A DNA stretch of 64,000 nt from Clarkia xantiana subsp. parviflora (Eukaryota; Streptophyta; Magnoliopsida; Myrtales; Onagraceae), in assembly GCA_036873135.1 (NCBI GenBank), contig JAPTYO010000018.1:2542001-2606000 (forward strand), read 5' to 3'. Made by a program: the position numbers and the translations under genes. This document shows, one piece after another, positions 56,698 to 64,000 of this stretch (the stretch's first letter is position 1; every line of letters begins with the position of its first letter). The notes below the pieces were generated by a model. That model saw only the letters and a program-made list of their open reading frames with translations. It did no database searches and was not told the DNA's origin.

Positions 56698-59600
56698 TTA
56701 AGCATGGTGTTTCTTCAAGTGTTCGCCACTAAAAGAATGCTTCAACGTTCTGCCATCGAGGTCTTCCAACTTGTACGCATTTGGAGCTGGCATCCCTACG
56801 ACCTTATAAGGTCCTTCCCATTTTGGTGACATCTTGTTGATTCGATCCAAAAGGGTGAACTCGTTGCGACGCCAAACCAGCTCCCCGACGAAGAACTGTC
56901 GGGACTTCACTCGCCGATTGTAGTACCTGGTCGTCGCCAAACGCATACGAGCTTGGACTTCATCGGCTTCCCGCCTCTTCTCTTCGAGTAAGTCCAAGTC
57001 CAGACGTCTCATCTCATCGTTCGTCAGGGGCTCGTAATATCTCATCCGATTGGACGCCACAGCTACCTCCACGGGGGCGACAGCCTCCGTGCCATAAACG
57101 AGGCCAAACGGAGTCTCCCCGGTTGATCGTTTGGGTGTCGTTCTAACAGCCCAAAGCACGTTTTCCAGTTCGTTCAGCCATTTGCCCTTCAAAGCATAAA
57201 CCCTCTTCTTGAGGCCGTCCATCACGATTTTGTTGGCTGATTCTACCTGGCCATTAGTTTGAGCATGGCGCACAGAAGCTGTCCGATGCTCGATGTTCAA
57301 CTCCTCAAGATACTCCCTCACCTGAGAGCCGTTAAAGGGTGGACCATTGTCGCTGATCACCACCTTAGGAATCCCGTATCTGGACACGATGTGGGTCTGG
57401 AGGAACTTGACAATCTGGTTCCCCGTTGTTCTGGCCAACGCTTTTGCCTCTATCCATTTCGAAAAATAATCGATAGCTACAAGTAAATACTTACATTGAC
57501 CTTGTGCTTGTGGAAGAGGCACCACCAAGTCGATGCCCCACTGCGCGAAGGGCCACGCGCTCTTGATGGATGTCAGATTAGCGGCCGGGGCCACGATACT
57601 CGGGGCGTACCTCTGGCACGTGTCACAGGATCGGACCATCGCCATTGCTTCTTTGTTCATCGTGGGCCCATAATAGCCCAAATTCAGCACTTTCCTCATG
57701 ATGGATCGGGCCCCTTCGTGGCAAGCCGCGACCCCTTCGTGCACCTCCTTCAGAATCCGATTGGTGTCGGGTTCTGCCACACACTTCAAGTACGGAGTCG
57801 AGAACCAGCCCTTTTTGTATAGCTGTTTGTCTAGCATTACATAATTGGCCGCGATCCGACGTATCCTGTCCGCTGCCACTTGATCATCGGGGACTGCCCC
57901 CGTAGTCAGGTACGCGACTATCGGGGTCATCCAAGTTGGCTCCTCCTCCGACCTCGCTTCAATGGTGCACACCTGTGTTGGGTCGATGTTTGATAAGATC
58001 ACCTTTTCTAGGAAGTGCACCTTCCGATTTTCCTCCAAGGGTGCCCCCAGGGCAAATTTACTCAAGGCGTCTGCCTCTACGTTTTCCTCCCTCGGGATTG
58101 CCTTGATGTCGAAGCTTTTAAAGCTCTCCTTCAAGGTTTGTACCTCTCGCAGATACTTCTTCATTATCGGATTCCTCGCTTCGTATCGCCCTTGAACCTG
58201 GTTCACGATTAAAGCTGCGTCACACTTCACTCTCAAGTGATCGACCCCCGTGCCTCTAGCAATTTTCAGGCCCGTGATGAGAGCCTCATACTCCGCTTCA
58301 TAGTTTGTGGCCTTGAATGTTAAAGCCAAGGCGTATCGGAGCGGTTCACCTTCACCCGGTGGTATCAACAAAAAGCCCGCTCCTGATCCGTCCGAACTCG
58401 CGGAGCCATCCGTGTACATCTCCCAGGTATTTTCCTTGTTTGGCTGTTCTGATTGCTCTGCCCTCTCTGGTTGTTCCTCTATCGGGAACTCCATAGTTGC
58501 CCCCTCTACAGGGCCCGCATCTTCTAGATCGGGGGCTGTAGATTCTGCTATAAAATCCGCCAACGCCTGGCCCTTAATTGCCGTTCTTGGAGCAAAGTGT
58601 ATCCGAAACTCACTAAGCTCTACTGCCCATTTCACTAATCTTCCCGACGCATCCGGTCGGTTCAAAAAATGCTTCAAAGGCTGATTTGTCAGCACAGTGA
58701 TCTCGTGTGCATGGAAATAAGGCCTTAGCTTTCGAGCAGTAATAATCAACGCAAAGAGGTACTTCTCAACGGCGGGATAGTTCAATTCAGATTTGGCAAA
58801 TGCCTTGCTTACATAATAGACGGGGACTTGATTACCCTCGACAATCTTTACTAACACAGAGCTAATGGCAAATTCAGAAACAGCCAAGTAAAGGTAGAGC
58901 GGCTCGCCTGGAACCGGTTTTGCCAACGGCGGGAGGGTGCGAAGGTGCTGCTTGAGTGCTTGGAACGCCTCTTCACACTTGGCGGTCTATTCAAATTTCT
59001 TGTTGGCCCTCAGGACTTCAAAAAACAGCATTGATCGGTCGCTGGCTTTGGACAAGAAGCGATTCATTGCAGCTAGTCGGCCATTCAGCACTTGCACCTC
59101 CCGATGGTTTATCGGAGACTGCATCTCCTCGATTGCCCTCAACTTCTCAGGATTCACTTCAATTCCTTTTTGGCTCACCATGAAGCCCAAAAACTTCCCT
59201 GAGTGGACTCCGAAGGCGCATTTCGACGGGTTCAAGCGAACTTGATGGAGCCTCATCCGCTCAAACGCCATGGTAAGGTCGTGCACGTGATCCTCGGCTT
59301 GTCGGGACTTCACCAGCATATCATCCACGTAAGCTTCCATGGTTTCTCCCAGCATATCTCCAAACAGTTTGTTCACCATCCGTTGGTAGGTTGCCCCGGC
59401 ATTGATCAACCCGAAAGGCATGACATCGTAGTGATAGATGTCACTGTCTGCGTAGAACGCTGTGTGGGGGGCGTCTTCCTTGGCCATCTTGATTTGGTTT
59501 TAGCCTGAATACGCGTCCATGAAACTCAACAGTTCGTGTCCCGACGTGGCATCCACCAACTGATCGATTCTCGGGAGTGGATAGCAGTCCTTTGGGCAAG

Positions 59601-62304
59601 CCTTGTTCAAGTCGCGGAAGTCTACACACATTCGCCATTTCCCGTTGGTCTTCTTCACCAGCACTGGGTTGGCCACCCAAGTCTGGAATCGGAGCTCCTT
59701 AATGAACCCAGCATCGAGCAACCTGCCCACCTCCTGCTGGATCGCGATCTTCTTATCCGTGCCCATCGGACGCCTTTTCTGTGTGATAGGCTTGATCGCG
59801 GGGTCTATCTTCAGTTCGTGTACGATCACATCGGGGCTGATTCCTGGCATATCGCTCGGGGACCAGGCAAACAGCTCCTTGAACTCCTTCAACAACTCCA
59901 CCAATTTTTGGGCTGTCTCCTCAGTCAGAGCGGACCCGATTTTCACCTTCCTCTGGGGTCCGTCGATCTCGACTTCTTTCAGATCTTCTACGGGGGCGGG
60001 ACGCCCAAACTCTTCTCTGGGATCTGTGTCTGTCTGGAGGACAGTCATGGCCTCTCGCCTCCTCCTCCGGGTGGCATTAACATAGCATTTTCGGGAAGCC
60101 ACCTGGTCGCCCTTGACCTCTCCGACTCCGTGGTCGGTCGGGAACTTCATCTTCTGGTGCCATGTCGAGGCGACCGCCATCAGGGGATTAATAGTGGTCC
60201 TCCCGATAATTGCGTTGTAGGTCCCCGCGGAATCAACCACAACAAACTCCACGTTCCTCCTTTCTGATTTCCACCCGCTACCAAACTCTACTGGTAAGGT
60301 GATTACTCCTAGCGGATAGGAGGTTGAGCCAGAGAATCCAACCATCGGGAAGTTTGCCTCCTTTAGATCTTTCTTCGTTTTCCCCATAGCCTCCAGCGCG
60401 TCCATGAATAGGATGTCGGAGGAGCTTCCCCCGTCGATTAGAATTCTCTTCATTTCGAAACCGTCTACATCCAAGGTTACCACCAAGGCATCGTCGTGCG
60501 GAGTCTCCACGCCTATGAGGTCCTCCGACGAAAAGGAGATTACCATCTCTTCTTTCAAGGTCCAGGATCGGGACCTCTTACCCAGCACCACCGCCGTAGG
60601 GATTCTAGAAGCATAGACTTCTCGGGCAAATGAAGTATCACCTCCCGCAGCAAATCCTCCGTGGATCACATTGATAGTGCCTCGTCTCTCCCTGCGAGCA
60701 CCGGACGACTCTGGATCGGTTCTCTTCTTCTTTGGGGACCGGTCGCGGGATCGGGAGCAGGACCGCGATCGGGATCGAGAGCGGGATCGACACCGCTTAT
60801 CCCCGACGAATTCCTTGAGCTTCCCCTTCTGGATCAGTTTTACAATCTCCTTCTTCAGTTCCCGACACTGATTGGTGTCGTGACCGTTTGCGCGATGAAA
60901 TCGGCAGTAGCGATCCGTGCGAGATCCCAAGAATTCTCCATCCTTCTTTGGGGGGTACCTGGAGATACCTTGTCGTTCCATGACTGTCAGCACTTCCGCC
61001 ATGGAGCAGTTGAGAGGAATGTCGAAATCCTCCCGCTTATCCTTCCTTGAAGAACGTCTATCGTCCCTCCGATCCGGACGGCCTCGATTCTTGCTACTGT
61101 CGGGTTTACCCTTTGACTTACGATCGTCGAAAGGTTTAACCGACTGCTTTCCTTTGTTCGACTTTGGGGGCTCCAATTCTCCTGCGGCTATCTTCGACTC
61201 CTGGACATCGATCTGCCATTTTACCCTTTTCTGCAATGCCTCCATATTCCACACAGCTTTTTCAGCCACGCTGTGCATCAGGTCGGAGCCATAGGGGGCT
61301 GTTAGGTTCCGAATAAAGGTGCGGATGGTTTCGCCCTCTGAGATTTCTTCGTCTATCTCTGCTACGTTGGCTGTGTACCGCTGGTAATAGTGAGCCAGCG
61401 ATTCGTCGGGCCTTTGCACCACCTGGGTCAGGGACCTCACGCTCTTCAATAGACGCCTCCGACCCTGGTACTGCTGAATGAATCGGTCGTGCATGTCTGC
61501 CCAGCAAGTGATGCAGCCTGGGGGCAGACTAAAGAACCAGGTCAGGGCTCTTTCTCCCAGTGTGTTCGGGAACAGCGTACACACTATGTCCTCGCTCGGG
61601 GCTCTTCCCAGGCACGCCATGAGGTGCTTCTGGACATGACGAACTGGATCTCCTTCGCCATCGTACTCCTTTATCGTGGGGATACCTAGCCCGGGCGGGG
61701 CTAGGGTGTCAATGAGTCGGGGAACGAAGGGATGAGAGGATCGGTCCCTTAGCTCCGACACCAGCGGCTTCTGTTCTCCCATGCAGATGTTCACGATCTT
61801 TACCACCTGGTCGGGAGTGATGGGACCATTCAAGGGAATGGTCCTGTGCTGTACTGGTCCCGGCCCATCGACCACGAACCTCTCCGGCTGACCGGTTGCC
61901 CTACCTCTGTCCTGGCCTCGGGGCGGGGCTTCCTGTGCGTTCCGACCCTCTGTTGGTGGGGCCACTTCCTCCAACGGGGGCATCTCCTCCTGCCTCCTTG
62001 CAGCCTCTCTCCGATCCAAGAGAGCCTCTACGGCTGCCAGGAACATGGGCATGGCTTCCGCCACGGCCCTTGTCAAGTCTGCAGCTGGGGGGGCCTCCTG
62101 CCCCCTGTTGCCCTGGTGCTGAGGAGCAACATCTTCGGGATCTCCATTGTGCCCCCCTGTCTGGGAGAGCTCAACCGGGGGATGGTTCTGGTTTTCCTCC
62201 TGTTCCGGTACTGAATCCAGATTCGTTGCAGCGGGGTAAAGGGAACCACCAGATTGTCCCTGTCTTCTGTGCTTGCCAGTCGCCATTGATCGAGTAGAAG
62301 GCAT
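56698..62304 (-). pseudogene. gag-pol: Tat-3 gag-pol, single frame of 1868 codons with two in-frame stops
   Basis: Encodes particle protein, protease, reverse transcriptase, two RNase H domains and integrase. Start ATG 62304. Gag domain about residues 200-360; zinc knuckle CRFHRANGHDTNQC near 465; Arg-Ser repeats near 505-535; protease IDGGSSSDIL near 620; RT with DFRDLNKACPKD and AYVDD near 992; degenerate first RNase H near 1130; a second, archaeal-type RNase H (MYTDGSASSDGSGAG, TNYEAEYEAL) near 1297; integrase zinc domain (CDTCQRYAP) near 1555, core GIDLVVPLP/SDNGPPF/TNGQVESAN, and a C-terminal GPY motif near 1835. Stops: TAA at 59502-59500 just after FMDAYSG, and TAG at 58989-58987 in the RT connection region. 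All segments are in the same frame, so damage is minimal. Confidence 0.95.
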
Positions 62305-62323
62305 CTCAGCTTTTTGTTTGCTT

Positions 62324-62340
62324 CCCACAGACGGCGCCAA
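62324..62340 (-). other. Tat-3 primer binding site
   Basis: TTGGCGCCGTCTGTGGG on the minus strand, directly after the 5' LTR. Well-known form among plant Ty3/gypsy elements; one base different from Tat-2. Confidence 0.88.
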
Positions 62341-63038
62341 TGTTGGATCACGGTGGAACTCCGGTACGGACTTTTGACGGCAATCCTAGCTCCTTTGCTC
62401 CACGCAATCCTGCAAGAGGGGATAGACCGGGCGGTGACCCAGAATCCCTCTCCGATGCTTAAATGAGTATCTCGTATGACCGGCAAGCAGTAATCTCAAA
62501 GTGTATTTAATTTTACGTAAGTCTTTCTGAGGTGATCTCCTGCCTTTTTATAGGCAAAGAGATGCCTCAGGTACCTGGCGAACCGTTAGGGGTGGTTAGC
62601 CCGTATCCCGCATATCTCGGACGTGATCTCGCGTATCTCAGCCATGCCCCACGTATCTCGGCCACGCTCCGTGTATCTTAACCACGTTCTGCGTGTCTCG
62701 GCCACGCCCCGCATATCTTGGCCTTATCCTCTGATAACGAGTCCCGACTCCCGTCGGGGACTCCAGAGTTATCTCGTTGTGTCACCGCTCGGGGCCCCTC
62801 GTCATCGTGACAGGGCCAATCATTCTCAGGGATTCATCATCGGGGCCTACTTAAAGGCTTCTCATCGGGAGCTTCTAGCTCAACCGTCGGGACCGACTCT
62901 GTCGGGACCTTGCTTCATCGGGACTCCCTTCGTCGGGACCCTTCTCCTAGGTCATCTTGACATTCATTTTGGGCCTGGTGGGCCTGTTTGCCGTTTCTTC
63001 CCCGTTAAAGGGCCTGACGGCTGTAATCGAACCCATCA
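62341..63038 (-). repeat. Tat-3 5' LTR (698 bp)
   Basis: Pairs with 51987-52683. TATA box at 62545-62552 (minus). U3 repeats at about 62600-62725. Confidence 0.95.
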
Positions 63039-63043
63039 GTGGC
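63039..63043. repeat. Tat-3 target-site duplication GTGGC, right copy
   Basis: Exact copy of 51982-51986. The Tat-2 extra-ORF exon continues across it. Confidence 0.95.
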
Positions 63044-64000
63044 AAGCTCCGCCTTCAGGGACACCTGGCTGTCCACAAGAGCCTTCTTCTCGTCGGATAG
63101 CTCGAGCACAAGGGATGACATGTTCACCATGTCAGACATACCCTAAAAATTTAAACAAGAGATGAGTAACTGGAAAAGCAACCACATGAAAGTAAAAAGG
63201 AGAAAGCGAGGAACCACTCACAAGCACATAACGGGATAGTACACCCTGAACGAAGCGCCGGGTTTCCCCAGGAGACTTAGGCTGAGCAGCACGATCACCA
63301 GGAGGGATGGCACCGCGAAGCACACGGATACCAACCTCCGAAGTGCGCAAGGAAGACCCGCTATCAAGGTGGAACTCCTTCAACCCAGCAAAAGGAGTCC
63401 ACTCAGACCCAACGATATCCTCGTCTGTAAGGCGTGCGAAATCCTTCCGACTCAAAGCCGGAGGCCCACCTATACAAACAAAGTAAGATACAGAAAAATA
63501 TAAGCATAGAAGCGTCGAGGACAGGGAGGAGATCGAACCTGACGACCGTGCCCTCGGCTGGGGGGCAGGGGAACCATCACCAACAGGTCGCTTCCCTTTA
63601 TCAGCTCGGGAAGGCACCTCTTCGACCACCATCTCTTTGTCACGAGACAGGGTCGGAGGACAAACAACAGGCGGAGAAGGATCTGCAGCTTTCTTCCTCT
63701 TGACAGCCGAGGCCCCGGCCTCAGAGTCGGACCTCTGCGACTTGGACTTAGAAGGTCCAGAGCCCTTGCCTACGGAGACAACCCTCTCGGTCACCAGGGG
63801 AGAGTGCCCTAGCAATGCAAGAAAAACAAGAATAAGAAAAACACAAGTATACCATAAAGAGGCAAAGAGAAGGAAGTATACCAGAGGCCCCAGCAGTTTT
63901 CCCAAGCATGGGAGACTTCTTCAGGGTAGAGCTAGATGGAGCCCTCCTCTTGCTCAGATCGACCGGTGCCGCCTGCACGTTATATGTTTTCCCGTGAAAC

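Larger units (their letters stand above)
51987..63038 (-). mobile_element. Tat-3: young full-length Ty3/gypsy Tat-lineage element, 11,052 bp
   Basis: Minus strand. The 5' LTR is 62341-63038 and the 3' LTR 51987-52683, differing by about six substitutions and one indel. With GTGGC duplicated at both ends, the insertion is clean and recent. Content: primer site, gag-pol in one frame (62304 to 56698), tandem array, convergent extra ORF on the plus strand (53237-55904), polypurine tract CTTGGGGGCAAA at 52684-52695. RT text (DFRDLNKACPKD, LLSFMDAYSG) and two RNase H domains place it in the Tat lineage. It sits in the last exon of the Tat-2 extra ORF. Confidence 0.96.
45533..64000 (+). mobile_element. 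Tat-2: second copy of the Tat-1 family, split by Tat-3, 3' end outside window
   Basis: Plus strand: 5' LTR (45533-46287), primer site, gag-protease-gag ORF, gag 3' UTR, two tandem arrays, then the extra ORF on the minus strand (51471 onward). Tat-3 interrupts the last at 51987-63038. It has the same order and the same lack of RT, RNase H and integrase as Tat-1. It has only one copy of the segment that Tat-1 duplicated. Inserted in a copia RNase H remnant. Confidence 0.9.
51471..64000 (-). pseudogene. Tat-2 extra ORF (spliced, antisense), interrupted by Tat-3 and cut by window end
   Basis: Minus-strand exons matching Tat-1: 64000-63882 (partial), 63808-63539, 63469-63222, then the last exon 63142-63039, which continues after the Tat-3 insertion at 51986-51471. 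GT-AG borders are present at every junction seen. Exon content: basic Lys/Ser region (VSVGKGSGPSKSKS), the FARLTDEDIVG segment, coiled coil with MQELRDQVSLLETTV, acidic Ser-rich tail, stop TGA 51473-51471. A TAG at about 51641-51639 replaces a Tyr codon of Tat-1. The N-terminal domain exon lies beyond 64000. Exons agree with Tat-1 better than introns do, by eye. Confidence 0.85.

Noticed and set aside
59500..62340. Start of Tat-3 gag-pol at TTG 62340
   Set aside because: That codon lies in the primer binding site; the ATG at 62304 is the more likely start.

Overview
This window looks like a gene-poor, repeat-dense stretch of a flowering-plant nuclear genome. I found no convincing single-copy host gene. 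Nearly all of it is LTR retrotransposons inserted into one another. The evidence is directly repeated LTRs, initiator-tRNA-Met-type and GGCGCC-type primer binding sites, polypurine tracts, gag/protease/RT/RNase H/integrase motifs and target-site duplications. Element names below (Tat-1, Copia-A and so on) are mine.

Layout. (1) 1-10109: Tat-1, a minus-strand Ty3/gypsy Tat-type element without RT. It has a gag-protease-second-gag ORF (9344 to 6006), a 1503-bp tandem duplication of that ORF's 3' part, a hairpin-bearing tandem array, and a convergent multi-exon extra ORF on the plus strand (about 845-3254). Its 5' LTR is 9396-10109. (2) 10110-24075: Copia-A, plus strand. Tat-1 is inserted in its 5' LTR, Copia-B (13175-21604) in its body, and Copia-C (LTR 24076-24637) in its 3' UTR. 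(3) 25518-27243: unassigned. (4) 27244-27970: a Tat-type gag-protease fragment on the minus strand. (5) 28010-44045: Element-E, a non-coding large element with LTRs of about 1.5 kb. Its internal repeat array is split by Copia-D (33126-42176, minus strand), and Copia-D itself holds a solo LTR (35291-36028) with a perfect TSD. (6) 44046-45532: remains of a copia RT gene (Copia-G), a truncated LTR and an RNase H scrap. (7) 45533 to beyond 64000: Tat-2, plus strand, a second copy of the Tat-1 family. (8) 51987-63038: Tat-3, a young 11-kb minus-strand Tat element with full gag-pol. It sits in the last exon of Tat-2's extra ORF, with a GTGGC duplication.

How the parts may work together. Tat-3 keeps all enzymatic domains, including the second RNase H typical of the Tat lineage, in one reading frame interrupted by only two stop codons. 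Tat-1 and Tat-2 carry no RT, RNase H or integrase, but keep Gag, protease, a second Gag-like module with its own zinc knuckle, and the antisense spliced ORF. Their primer binding sites are nearly the same as Tat-3's, so a Tat-3-like element is a plausible source of enzymes in trans (inference). In all three Tat elements the gag or gag-pol and the extra ORF converge on a tandem-repeat array. In Tat-1 and Tat-2 the array units form small hairpins whose stems vary in a compensated way. I consider this convergent gag / hairpin array / spliced antisense ORF arrangement, and the gag-protease-gag fusion, the most notable content of the window. The copia elements are older and more decayed; Copia-A and Copia-D share the same pol lesions, as if copied from an already defective source.
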